Below, one piece after another: positions 1-11,144 of a stretch of DNA of 64,000 nucleotides (position 1 is its first letter; each line of letters opens with the position of its first letter). A program made the translations under genes and the position numbers. The notes beneath the pieces are model-generated. The model saw only the letters and a program-made list of their open reading frames with translations, searched no databases and was not told the DNA's origin. The stretch is from Diorhabda sublineata (lineage: Eukaryota; Arthropoda; Insecta; Coleoptera; Chrysomelidae): contig NC_079486.1 in the NCBI RefSeq assembly GCF_026230105.1, positions 8,308,001 through 8,372,000 on the forward strand, in the 5' to 3' direction.

Positions 1-540
1 CGTATAATTGTTGTGAATTCACCGGTTATTATTCACTATTTCGTTCACAGTAACTTTCAATTATATACTGACTGACTATACTGACCATGTCGTGGATGAG
101 TACCTCCTAATTTCAGCAGCTGTAATATATGACATACCACACAGTTAGTACAGAGCTTCATTGGGTAGTTTTTTTTTTAGCCTTGCATTCCATCAAATGC
201 ACGTCTTGCAAAACCAAACCAGTTCTTGGATTACTGTATAAATGAACAAAATGTAGGCTCTATACTCAATACCAAAGATGTTTCTTCCCAGGTCGAATTA
301 CCAGCTCCCATAAACTTTCTCAGTCGATGCGGAAATATTGCACAGTAGTGGAAACAAGTTGTAGCAAGAATAAATTATTCAATAAACTTCGTTAAATTAT
401 ACCTTGTAGTCAAAATGGTCAAACGGTTGAAATATAGAAAAATTAAGTTAGTTGACCTACAAAAATTATAATTATTTATCAATTTTTTTTTTGTTTGTAT
501 CGTGACCACAGATAAAAAAGAAGTTTGCGATATTTAACCG
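1..540. other. 5' flank, no gene recognised
   Basis: AT-rich sequence with no credible long reading frame on either strand. It presumably includes the promoter and 5'UTR of the small gene that starts at 541. No transposon ends or tandem repeats were recognised. Confidence 0.4.
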
Positions 541-1670
541 ATGTCTTCGCCGCACGATCAATTGGCTCTTATTGAAAAACGATTGGAAATACAAAACAAA
601 GAATTTCAGAAATCTTTATTTACGGAAAATTTGAAAGAAAAAGAAGTTATGAGATACTTGGAGAAGCATAGGATACACATTAACGCACAAATAGATAAAT
701 TAAAAACGTTAAAGGTATATTTAATCTTATGCTTAAAATATTCTAACAACTTATGACCCAATGAGGATAATCTGTAGCTCAGTATCTAGAGTTTTCATAT
801 GATAAAATCACATTAGTAGTAAATGTGGTCTCATCAGTAAACCTTTTTAATATAAGTAACATCTTCTAGTTTTCTCTTATAATAAAATGATGAATCGCTA
901 TTTATGTCGCTGTTTCATCTGACGTTTCGTTTTCTTTGGGTCCAATATAATTTTAACTTCCTCAAATGTCCACGTTCAGAACCAGTTTAGGGCTCAATAT
1001 TTTACAATGCAAAAAATGTACAATTACTTGTCAATTGAAATAAAATCTTTTCTCACATTCCGAAATAATTTGAGGTCATGCTGCGTGTTGGTTTAATTTT
1101 TTCTATGGACTTATAAATAATTATTACCTATAATTTTGTTATTCATTGTTGTTTTTTTCTGTATATTGAAATTTAATTTTGTTTGTATCTTTATTTAGTT
1201 ACTTTTTTGTTTATTTTTTTAGTTTTTACAAACTATTATCTACAAACGGTAACAATTTTTTGACAATAAAACATTTCTCTCTGTCATACTGGTTAACAAG
1301 CTTAGGCTCGATAACTTAATGATGAGTGTTGCTATAGTGGTAGTAAACATAGTGATCAGTAAAACTAGGCCTAAGTTACTTTTCAATTTTTCAGTAGTTT
1401 ACAGTTGGGCTAGTTAACTTTAACATTTTAAATTTTTAGATTTGTGTAAGCTCTAATAATGTTCCTCCCAATCTCACTTTTCGCAAATCAACTAAGAAAA
1501 GGATTGCGGAGTCAAATCCAGTTATTAGAAATACTTACAAAATGGATCGAACTGAAACGAAATCTATAGACATACTGAGTCCTATAGCTTCAGGTGCTGA
1601 AACTGTAGAAAATGTCGATGATAACTACGAAGGAGTTCATGATAATGAAGATACAAGCGGAGATTTATAG
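541..1670 (+). CDS. small two-exon gene, N-terminal coiled coil, unknown function
   Basis: Exon 1 is 541-714 and ends at AAG before a GTATAT donor at 715. Exon 2 is 1440-1670, after a pyrimidine/TTTTTAG acceptor. Both junctions are phase 0, so the frame continues without adjustment, which supports the model. The product is about 134 aa. Residues 5-58 are rich in K, E, L and Q and look like an amphipathic coiled coil (LALIEKRLEIQNKEF, then LKEKEVMRYLEKH). Residues 59-90 are basic (FRKSTKKR) and the tail is acidic (ENVDDNYEGVHDNEDTSGDL). This organisation suits a small nuclear or centrosomal adaptor, but no family is recognised. Just past the stop, the next frame (1662 to about 1740) stays open and reads like protein, so the stop could be a one-base lesion or the gene may have another isoform. 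Existence is moderately supported; function is unknown. Confidence 0.5.
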
Positions 1671-3326
<1,656 letters not shown>

Positions 3327-3454
3327 GTGGCTACTGAGCAGCTAGATTCTTTTGTCATTTTCGCTCCACCATAATTACTATGAAAGTTAAATTGGCAACT
3401 CAAATTTTAAGTAAAAGTACAGGTGTCCCTCTTTATTTATCGAGAACAGATATT
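3327..3454 (-). repeat. partial copy of dispersed repeat 'E', abutting the AC tract
   Basis: This segment is the reverse complement of 6332-6461. Shared landmarks are GCTACTGAGCAG-type sequence, AACTTTCATAG and TTATCGAGAACAGATATT. The same family recurs at about 17.4, 56.2 and 63.0 kb. In this copy the family sequence is cut short where the dinucleotide tract begins. Confidence 0.75.
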
Positions 3455-3539
3455 CTTTAACGGTTTCCACGGTTTCCTGAAAGAAAATGTTTATATCCAA
3501 ATGACTGAAAGGCTTGTTTGTTGGGATAATAATAAATGC

Positions 3540-4640
3540 ATAAAATGCAATATATGGTCTAAAACAGCCATCTAAGGCTTGGAATGATCGTGTGAATGAT
3601 GTTTTAATTGAATTAAATTATGTAAGATTAAAAATTGAACTTTGTATTTACATAAAAAGGGAAAATAATTCAATATCAATAATTGCTCTGTATGTGGACG
3701 ATTTTTTTTATTTTCTCTAACATCGAAATAGAAGCAAATAATTCAAAAATTGAGTTAAGTTCCAAATTTAAAATTAAAGATTTGGGTAAAATCAGAGAAT
3801 GTTTGGGCATGCAAATTAATTTTGATGAAAAAAAGGGTGTCTTATCTCAATCAAGGGTATCTTAAGTCAATGAAATTACATTAATCATTTATTGAAGAAA
3901 TTTAATATGCTTGATGCCGAAACAGTCAAGACTCCAATGGAGGCTAAACTAAATTTAAATTTGGACGAAAGCTGTTATGATGAGGAGAAAGCTAATTATA
4001 CTTATCAGAAATTTATTGGTAGTCTAATGTATTTATTAATGTTTTTACAAGGCCAGATATTTCTTTTTCTGTGAGTTTTCTGAGCCAATTTGATAAATCA
4101 TAGAATGAAAGGCACTGGAAATGTGCAAAGAACATTCTTAAGTACTTGAAAGGTACTATTAACTATCCATTGAGATATTCTAAAGATGACTCAGAACTAC
4201 AAGGTTTTGTAGACGCTGATTGGGCGAGTAATGCTGTTAACCATAAGTCCTACACATGATATGCTTTCAAACTTTGTGGTGCTGTGATTTTCTGGTTGGC
4301 CAAAGTTAATTGCGCTGTCGAGTACTGAGGCTGATATATGTCAATCTCTGAGGCAACCAAGGAAGCTATATATTTAAAGGGATTATTGGAAGAATTGACG
4401 AATTGACAGGGAGTGTACCTTGTGTAACTTTATTTAATGATAACCAAAGCGCAATAAATTTGACAAGCAATGCCATGTATAATAAAAGAACAAAGCATAT
4501 AGATGTACGCCATCCTTTTGTAAGAGAAACAATATTAAATAAGGTTATATAGATGAAGTATTTATTATTATGTTATGCCATCAGATGTTGTAACAAAGAG
4601 TTTACTTTCTGAAAAGCATTTCGGGCTGATAAATTTACTT
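3540..4640 (+). pseudogene. Ty1/copia reverse transcriptase and RNase H, degenerate
   Basis: Translation in shifting frames gives a copia RVT_2 order. A decayed 'ALYGLKQ..KAWN' block lies near 3545-3580, 'ALYVDDF' (YVDD catalytic box) near 3686-3705, 'FKIKDLGKIRECLGMQI' at about 3770, 'ETVKTPMEAKL' at about 3920, 'YQKFIGSLMYLL' at about 4003, 'RPDISFSVSFLSQF' at about 4050, and 'LKYLKGTI' then 'GFVDADWAS' (RNase H) near 4140-4230. 'ATKEAIYLKGLLEEL' and 'KRTKHIDVRHPFVRE' follow to about 4530. Several stops and frame changes make it inactive. Gag, protease and integrase are not upstream; the AC tract and E repeat are. Confidence 0.9.
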
Positions 4641-4677
4641 GGTTTATTAAATACTTGATTTTGTTGATAAGTGGGGA

Positions 4678-4870
4678 TGTTAGTATATGTTTATGTTTGG
4701 ATATAAAACAAAATGTTGGTATTAATCAATAATGTTTTTATTTAATGAGTAGGTATCACTGTTAAGGAAATTGTGAAGTAATGTCATATTATGTTTATAA
4801 AAAGTCGTGTCAGTCTTTTGCTGATTACTTGAAAGGAAACCAAGTCGCGTTTTATTCCACTAATATATTA
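4678..4870 (+). repeat. possible 3' LTR remnant of the copia element
   Basis: A purine-rich AAGTGGGGA stretch just downstream of the RNase H end is followed by TGTTAGTATATG, the position and form expected for a polypurine tract and a 5'-TG LTR start. The right boundary near 4870 is a guess; no matching 5' LTR or target duplication was found in the window. Confidence 0.35.
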
Positions 4871-4879
4871 AATTATTTT

Positions 4880-5276
4880 AATTAATATATGAGTAAATGA
4901 ATAAAAGAATATATGAAAAAATGAGGTACTATTCTTGATAATACTCCAGTAAACTTTCCATAACTTAATGGAAAAGTGGATTCAGGGTAAACCACCGAAA
5001 CTAAGTAATCTAAGTGTATTTGACTCATATGCTTATGCCAAAAATTTAAAACAAAACTCAGAATTTGACAAGAGAAATAAAAAACTTCAGGTGATAGGAT
5101 ACTCGGATGGATATCGGCTCTGGAATAAAATTGAAATACACAATATAAAATTAATAACTCGGATATTAAAAGATAATGAAGAAACCAGAAGTCAAAAACA
5201 AGATGAAGGTAATATGAAGAAGAGCCATGCTGAGGAAAATGATGTTGAAAACAAAGAACAAGAAACAATAAAGTGA
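4880..5276 (+). pseudogene. Ty1/copia integrase C-terminal fragment
   Basis: The frame contains a decayed integrase core (MKEYMKK.GTILD.TP, then LNGK) followed by the typical copia post-core block: 'KWIQGKPPKLSNLSVF', 'SYAYA', 'KKLQVIGYSDGYRLW' and a charged linker rich in E, N and K. In a complete element integrase precedes reverse transcriptase, but here it lies after the RT/LTR of the previous copy. This is therefore a second, independent copia fragment. A close relative lies at 26950-27365, and shorter tails occur at 20505 and 29816. Confidence 0.85.
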
Positions 5277-5339
5277 GAAGTGTGAAATAATGTTGAAGAC
5301 AACAAGGAACAGGAAATAAGGAAATCAAAAAGAAAAAAT

Positions 5340-5545
5340 TCTGACCTATTGTGATTTTTCAACAAAAACAATCATAACTCATCAAGAAGCTTAAACAATC
5401 TTGACAGCACTTTACCTCTTGAGAGCCACCGTACTTCACAATGAAGCAGGAATGTTTTTTACTCACTTCACATTTCATCGCACAGAATGGCAAAAAGTCG
5501 GAATTGCTAGGCCGTGACTTGATAAAATTTACAGCCTTCACTTGA
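5340..5545 (-). pseudogene. hAT (ZBED5/SCAND3-like) transposase fragment
   Basis: Reading the minus strand from about 5541 gives 'VNFIKSRPSNSDFLPFCAMKCE', then a frameshifted equivalent of the HTEVRWLSRGKVLSRLF block known from ZBED5- and SCAND3-type hAT proteins. It is head-to-head with the copia tail at 4880-5276. The same copia-tail/hAT junction is repeated at 27.3 and 29.9 kb, so the two travel as one composite repeat. Confidence 0.75.
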
Positions 5546-5616
5546 TAGCACGCGCACCCTCAGTCGTCAGTCCAATACTAGCAAAGGCTAATAGATTAAA
5601 GATGAGAATACTTATC

Positions 5617-5895
5617 TTATCGACGGTCAGATACAATCATGTCATGAACTGCAACAATATTTTCGGGGACTGACACAGAAACTGGCCTTCCCGATCGGAT
5701 ATCATCTTCAATGGAAAATTTACCTCTTTGGAAGCTTGCAGTCCAATTTTTCACGGTCGCATACGAAGGACATTGGTCCCCATGGGTATTGAGCATATAT
5801 TCGTAGATCTGCTTACCTCTTAACCCTTTTAAATACAGGTTTTTGATGATGGCTCGATACCTCAATTTTTCGATTTTCACAATTTCGGTGGACAT
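5617..5895 (-). pseudogene. mariner transposase N-terminal (HTH) fragment
   Basis: About 92 aa open on the minus strand. It has the layout of the mariner/SETMAR DNA-binding region: 'RYRAIIKNLYLKGLRGKQIYE', 'HGDQCPSYATVKNWTASFQRG', 'DDIRSGRPVSVSVPENI'. It stops before the catalytic DDD domain, so only the paired-type HTH half survives. No terminal inverted repeats were recognised around it. Confidence 0.85.
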
Positions 5896-5984
5896 ATTTT
5901 TTCTTTTAATTTATTGCGTAACTCTGGTTTACTTTTATGGCGTGAAACTTTACACTGACACTGACACCATAATTCTATCCATTC

Positions 5985-6520
5985 AGGTTTGAGATCATTG
6001 GAGGTATCTACGGCTTCATTATCCAATTCTTCAAACTTATACATTTCGAAATTGTACACAACAATTAAGTTCAGAAAGAAATCATGCTCATTCAAGTTAT
6101 AAACGATAAGCATTCTTACATCTTTTCAGCATCATTTTTCTCATCATGGTTCTCCTACACATCACTACAAATATTTAAAACTATGTGTATTGAGGTAGTT
6201 TTGAAATGATAAATTGATTCAATTAAATATTTTGTTGTTCAACTAAGTGGTTTTAAAATATTTATTTTGCCAATCTTCTTAAAAATTAAAACAACTTCAG
6301 CTGTAGCACTCGCATTATGGAAATATGTATTAATATCAGTTCTCGATAAATAAAGGACGTCTGTTGTATTATTATTTAAAATTAGGGTTTCCAATTTAAC
6401 TTTCATAGCTATTATGGTTGAGCGAGAATGAAAAAAAATCTAACTGCTCAGTAACCATCACAAAAAAGCTGTAACATTGTTATCACTTTGCATTGATAAA
6501 TTTCGCAAAATATGTAACTG
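5985..6520 (-). repeat. dispersed repeat 'E', divergent copy with minus-strand open frame
   Basis: Matches the 17.1-17.6, 55.86-56.4 and 62.65-63.2 kb segments through long stretches, such as AGAAAGAAATCATGCTCAT, ACGATAAGCATTCTTAC, AAATATTTATTTTGCCAATC and GCATTATGGAAATATGTATT. The minus strand from 6113 encodes an open frame (MLIVYNLNEHDFFLNLI..., ending EAVDTSNDLKPEWIEL) that is echoed in every copy. This suggests the repeat derives from a coding sequence I do not recognise. Confidence 0.7.
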
Positions 6521-6524
6521 ATTT

Positions 6525-6526
<2 letters not shown>

Positions 6527-6592
<66 letters not shown>
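6527..6592. repeat. (TA)n microsatellite
   Basis: About 33 uninterrupted TA units, lying between the E repeat and a LINE fragment. Confidence 0.95.
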
Positions 6593-6595
<3 letters not shown>

Positions 6596-7020
6596 CTGAA
6601 ACAATAACATTAACTAGAAATTATGAAGAAATATTGAAAATAATAGAAAGAAAGATAATAAGAACAAAATGGGATCAAGAAAAGTTAGGTATCGGATAAC
6701 AACTAACCTCAAAATAACAGTCGAAATCAACGGCGAAGATATTGCAGAAAAAATCAAAACTCAGCGAGTTGAGTAGTTGCGGCGTGTATTGAAAAAAGGA
6801 ACAGAATCTAAAGCAATCAATATGATGAAATGGGATCCGAGTGGTAGAAAAATACAGGCTTAGGACAGAAAGGTTGAAAGGAGATGACCTAAGCAAAGTA
6901 GTTATAAACTGGAAGGAAAAGTTGTGGCGGGGAATAAGCAACAAGGTGTAGATATGAACTATCGGGACTGATCCTCCCCAACAAGAGGATCTGGAGAGCA
7001 TGTTTGTGGCGCAGCACCAT
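6593..7020 (+). pseudogene. non-LTR retrotransposon C-terminal fragment
   Basis: The frame just after the TA tract reads 'AETITLTRNYEEILKIIERKI', then 'NGEDIAEKIKTQRVE', 'RRVLKKGTESKAINMMKWDP' and 'GRKIQ', broken by stops. This is the C-terminal tail (after the RT palm and thumb) common to RTE/CR1-like LINE proteins in insects, usually starting 'YGAETWTL'. No RT catalytic box is present. Clade assignment is uncertain. Confidence 0.7.
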
Positions 7021-7065
7021 CCTTCAACTATCCTGAAAAAGAACGAGAACGCCACTAAACTGTAC

Positions 7066-8280
7066 TACTGTGAACCAGTGGTTGATTGTTTGAAAGAAAG
7101 ATTTCAAAAAGCAAGGAGTGGAGCACTTTCTAAAGTATTGATGAAGCCATGGCTAAGTTCAAGGGCAGGAGTTCTCTGAAACAGTACTTCCCTTTGAAAA
7201 CTACAAAGCGAGGAATAAAAATATGTGAACGCTGTGATTCCAAAACAGGCTACCCATATGATTTAAATATTTATTGTGGAAAGGATGCCAACAGAGATAC
7301 CGAATCCACTCTTGGAGAATCAATCGTCACGAAGCTTTCGTTTTCAATAAAAGATCTAGAGGTAAGTTTATGTTTTGATTGTTTTTTCACGTCGACGAAA
7401 TTAATAAACAACTCTCCATTTGCTTGTGTTTGCACAGTGATTGGCAATCGCAGAAACATGCCTAAATTCGAAAAAAAAAAAAAGAAAGGGATGAAGCTGA
7501 CTTTGTCCATAATCAATTTGGTACTACGGTGGTTTTGTGGAAAGATACAAAAGAAGTAACGCTGCTTTCAAAGTGTCATGGAAATGATGAACAGAAAAGA
7601 AAAAGATGGTAATAAAAAGGAAATTCCTTGTCCTGAAATTGTGGCCCATTACAATTGGTTCATGTGGGGTGTTGAACTTTCTGACCAATTGATTGGTAAT
7701 TATGACATGGATCGGAAGTCTTTGAAGTAGTAGAAAAAAGTTTTTTACCGTTTGCTTATGACCAGTTCGGTAAATGCTTGAATTATTTGGAGAGAAACAC
7801 ATAAAAAAATTTCTCTCCTGGTTTTTCTGGCTCAACTTACGGAGTTAATGATTTCTGAGGCTCAAAAATATGGCAAGTTTGTTAGAAAACACCAATACGT
7901 CAGACCGTCAAAATGACCCAAATGGTTATTGAATGTTGGGGATCATCTTCCAAATGAAGGACCAACTCGAATGAGATGTCACAGTTGTGGAAAAACGCAC
8001 AACAACCTTTTGCTCAGCTTGCAATGTTCCTCTGTGCAAAAATTGTTTTTCTAGTTTTCATACATAGAAATTTGTTGTAAAGAAAATTATAATGAATACC
8101 ATTGGTTTAAATATGTCCCGCAAAAAGTTTCCACTGGGATCTATGTGTCCCAATACCCCCGCTATCCCTTTGAAATAAAAAATTAATCACCCATTTTTCC
8201 ATGTCATTTGAGTGTTGAATAGCCCATTAAGCTGTTGAGTACCGTAATTACTCGCAAAAAAACAACTGGGAGCGAAAGGG
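7066..8280 (+). pseudogene. piggyBac-like transposase, 3' two-thirds, with right terminus
   Basis: DDE_Tnp_1_7-type motifs appear in order: 'IDEAMAKFKGRSSLKQYFP' (first Asp region), 'KRGIKICERCDSKTGY', 'VSLCFDCFFTSTKL' (second Asp), 'CVCTVIGNRRNMP', 'VVLWKDTKEVTLLS', then 'WGVELSDQLIGNYDMDRK', where the usual GVD has become GVE. A Cys/His-rich tail follows ('RMRCHSCGKTHNN'). Frameshifts and stops break it near 7560, 7720 and 8000. The segment ends ...GCGAAAGGG at 8280 followed by TTAC, consistent with a piggyBac right end beside a decayed TTAA target. The N-terminal part is missing. Confidence 0.9.
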
Positions 8281-8659
8281 TTACGTAATATACAGCAATT
8301 TTAATTTTCTTCACAATTATCAAATTTAGAATTGAACAACCTATATACTATTGAATATTTCACATATTTTCTATTAGATTACACGTATAACCGATTTTTT
8401 ATTGATCCCTGAAAACGGCATAAAAAATCGACAAAAACATTTCAATGTTCTTGTCTATCGGCTATCAATATGTGGAACAAGTTACCGGTTAACCTATCGT
8501 CTACAACCTTGGTTGGAACGTACTTTTTAATACATTATACATACATTATAGTTGAAAACTCAGTGCTTATGAAATTGATTATATATCACCCGTATCACCA
8601 CCTACCACGGGTACTCCATATCCAACGGAATACACCCGACGACTTAAAAAAAAATAAAT
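8281..8659. other. spacer, nothing recognised
   Basis: AT-rich sequence between the piggyBac right end and a mariner fragment. It probably holds upstream sequence of the proteasome-like gene displaced by the mariner insertion. No convincing exon was found. Confidence 0.3.
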
Positions 8660-8945
8660 AAACTCAATTGCAATATCCGAAGTTGTTAGACGCCTATCAC
8701 CTTCAACAAGTTGACGAACACTGTCGATGTTGCCCGCTGTAATGCTGGTGCGAGGTCTGCGGTCATGGCTCTCATTTACAACACGTTCACGGCCCTCCAC
8801 GAACTGTTTATGCCAAGCAAACACTCTAGCTCGCGACCGCGTCTTTTCCCCGAACTGTACAGTCAATCTTCTCAAGATTTCGGCCGGTTTTACACCTTCT
8901 GCAGCTAAAAACTTTATAACAATACGTTGCGCAATTATATTAAAA
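8660..8945 (-). pseudogene. mariner transposase N-terminal fragment in the beta-5 gene promoter
   Basis: The minus strand reads 'IAQRIVIKFLAAEGVKPAEI', 'RLTVQFGEKTRSRARVFAWHKQF', 'NESHDRRPRTSIT' and 'VRQLVEGDRRLTTSDIAIE', the HTH half of a SETMAR-type mariner transposase. It ends abruptly near 8660. The first recognisable residue lies only a few bases upstream of the proteasome gene's ATG at 8946, on the opposite strand. The element has therefore replaced, or now supplies, the core promoter and 5'UTR. Confidence 0.85.
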
Positions 8946-9766
8946 ATGACTCTAACCGAAATTTGTGGTTTATCGGATAACATTACCTTTGAAAATTCCT
9001 TGTATAAAAATGATTTGCACCAATTTTTTACCAATTTCAACTGTAACATGAGTTTGCAAGTACCACCGTTAAGTGATGTAAGAGCCATTTGAATAATATT
9101 TAGATTATATCCAGCATTATTTAATTTTAGCCTGCAAATAGTTTTACGATACTCACGAAAGATGAAACGGGACGTGAATTGAAAATGAATTTTGATCATG
9201 GTACAACTACCTTGGGATTCAAGTATGAAGGAAGAGTAGTTCTTGCAGTAGACTCCAGAGCTACAGGAGGACAATTTATTGGCTCCCAAACTATGAAGAA
9301 GATTGTTCAGATAAATGATTTTTTATTAGGTAATTGTAGTACTCAAAAATCATAAATCACATTAATTTTGTATTTTTCTAGGAACATTAGCTGGGGGTGC
9401 AGCAGACTGTGTATATTGGGATAGGGATCTTGCAAAACAATGCAGAATATATGATCTTAGGAATAGAGAACGTATATCTGTAGCTGCTGCTTCCAAATTA
9501 TTGGCAAATATGGTCTACAATTATAAGGGAATGGGATTGTCTATGGGAATGATGTTAGCTGGTTGGGATACAAAGGTATGAAAATGATCTTTCTTACAAA
9601 GGTACATTTATGGAAATGAGTTTTTCAGGGCCCTCAACTCTATTATGTAGATTCAGAAGGCCTTCGAACAGCAGGAGAAGTATTTAGCATTGGCTCTGGT
9701 TCAATTTATGCTTTCGGTGTATTGGATTCAGGTTATAAGTGGGATATAAATTTTATAAGTGCTTGA
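8946..9766 (+). CDS. proteasome subunit beta type-5-like, C-terminally truncated
   Basis: Four exons: 8946-9077, 9131-9329, 9382-9575 and 9629-9766. All introns are GT-AG, about 50 bp, with phases 0, 1 and 0, and give 220 aa. The propeptide begins [12 protein letters not shown], the usual insect beta-5 start, and is cleaved before the first Thr of HGTTTLGF (residue 69). Mature Thr1, Asp17 (AVDSRAT) and Lys33 (TMKK) are all present. Position 45 is Leu ([12 protein letters not shown]), where mammalian and yeast beta-5 have Met. The match runs through [37 protein letters not shown] and [15 protein letters not shown]. It then leaves the family after 'KWD' and stops. The last third, with the helix and the RDAYSGG segment (Asp166/Ser169), is absent. 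AATAAA follows at 9804. It may be a decaying or tissue-specific paralogue; activity is doubtful. Confidence 0.9.
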
Positions 9767-9803
9767 TCTAATTTTATGTAATTTGTATTTGAAAAATGTT
9801 TCA

Positions 9804-9809
9804 AATAAA
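9804..9809 (+). terminator. poly(A) signal AATAAA
   Basis: A canonical hexamer 38 bp after the stop codon of the beta-5-like gene. It argues that the short last exon is the real 3' end of this copy rather than an intron read-through. Confidence 0.6.
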
Positions 9810-9829
9810 ATACACTAAGGTTATTCAAG

Positions 9830-10290
9830 TCAGTTTTCTTATTAATGCATTAATCCTTTTGGGCAATATATGTTGTTTCTAAAATTAAACCTCTTATAGA
9901 ATTTGTTATAGATATTTATAGATGATTTACATCAGTGTCTATATTGATGAATTCATCATTTGGGGCAATATATGTAGTTTCAAGAAATAGACTTTTTTGT
10001 AATTTTTTTTAGTTGTCAAAACCTTGGTAGATTAATAATGCATATTGAGTTCTTCATGATAGACATGAGTGGCTAATGAACATCTATAAAAATAAACGCT
10101 TTTAACAACCAACTAACCTCACCTACCCCATAAATTTCAACTTAATGTTATCCATAAATTAACCAATCATTATTGAACATCGCTCACTACAACATCTAGC
10201 CAATTAAAAACTACTCTTAATTAATTATTGTAAGTAAACATAATATTATTAAACATTTGTACATATTTCTTGTATTTAACCATAATTTCA
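9830..10290. other. intergenic, no gene seen
   Basis: AT-rich. A motif GGCAATATATGT(T/A)GTTTC occurs twice (about 9861 and 9963), a weak local duplication. No coding signal. Confidence 0.3.
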
Positions 10291-10384
10291 GTCCCAGACG
10301 ATTCACAAGTTCGGAAAATATGTTTAATTTCCACGGGAAATAACTTTAATACTTTCGAATACTTATGTATTCATCGTCTGGGGA
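10291..10384. repeat. imperfect inverted repeat (possible miniature element)
   Basis: CCCAGACGATTC...AAGT..CGAAA at 10293-10317 pairs with TTTCGAATACTT...TCGTCTGGG at about 10354-10383. A second, inner hairpin ATTTCCACGGGAAAT lies between them. The whole could fold as one cruciform. No target duplication could be fixed. Confidence 0.5.
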
Positions 10385-10816
10385 ATAATTAGATTAAGAT
10401 TTTCGGTGGTTCTGAATTGTAATAATTATTGTAAATGATATTTAAAAATTTTACAAGAATTAATACAAATCAAAACCACTGAAAATCCACTTTGGTGTTT
10501 CATTACCACGTTCCCAATAAGCAACCGCTCATAATATAGCTGGCTAAAACTTCGTTACAATTCATGAAAATGGTTCTTACTAAATCACTATAAATATCAA
10601 TATCTCAAAATAGAATGAGTGGCAGGTAATAAGACACTAACGGGCAAAGGGCACTTCAAGATACTTTAGGAACTCTGAGATGATTTAGCTCCAAACTTCT
10701 TATGTTGTTTTGCATTGCGTTGGTGTGTTAAACCCATATGGGTAACCACAAAGGATTTTCTTTTCAAGATTCATAATAATAAAAAACTCATACATATTGC
10801 TGTTGCTAAAAATAAT
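10385..10816. other. intergenic, no gene seen
   Basis: AT-rich DNA without recognisable coding, transposon ends or tandem structure. Confidence 0.3.
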
Positions 10817-11144
10817 GATTTTTGTTAGCCATGGGAGTCCGAAACATAGTAGCAATTAGTAATTTAGGAATTGAAAAAATAAGTTATACTAATGTAAATG
10901 TTTTTTATGTACCAAGTGTTAAAAAACTGGAAATGTCAGATAGGAAAATATTATTTGAAATTGCTAAAACAATAAATAATGATTTTTGTTAGCCATGGGA
11001 GTCCGAAACATAGTAGCAATTAGTAATTTAGGAATTGAAAAAATAAGTTATACTAATGTAAATGTTTTATATGTACCAAGTGTTAAAAAACTGGAAATGT
11101 CAGATAGGAAAATATTATTTGAAATTGCTAAAACAATAAATAAT
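10817..11144 (+). repeat. 164-bp tandem duplication (two near-identical copies)
   Basis: 10817-10980 and 10981-11144 differ at one visible site (TTTTTTATGT versus TTTTATATGT). Each copy keeps an open frame 'MGVRNIVAISNLGIEKIS', 'TNVNVFYVPSVKKLEMSDRK'. This weakly recalls the copia protease-integrase linker ('NVLYVP.LK.NL'), but the resemblance is too short to name. The near identity points to a recent event. Confidence 0.85.

Noticed and set aside
4882..5328. 148-codon minus-strand frame opposite the copia integrase tail
   Set aside because: Shadow of the plus-strand copia coding sequence, which has clear family motifs.
7271..7835. Minus-strand frames opposite the piggyBac coding sequence
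   Set aside because: Antisense shadows of the transposase.
8579..9289. 236-codon minus-strand frame spanning the mariner fragment and beta-5 exons 1-2
   Set aside because: Only the mariner part (8660-8945) is meaningful; the rest is antisense to spliced proteasome exons.
10817..11144. Satellite DNA array
   Set aside because: Only two units are present, so a simple tandem duplication is the better description.
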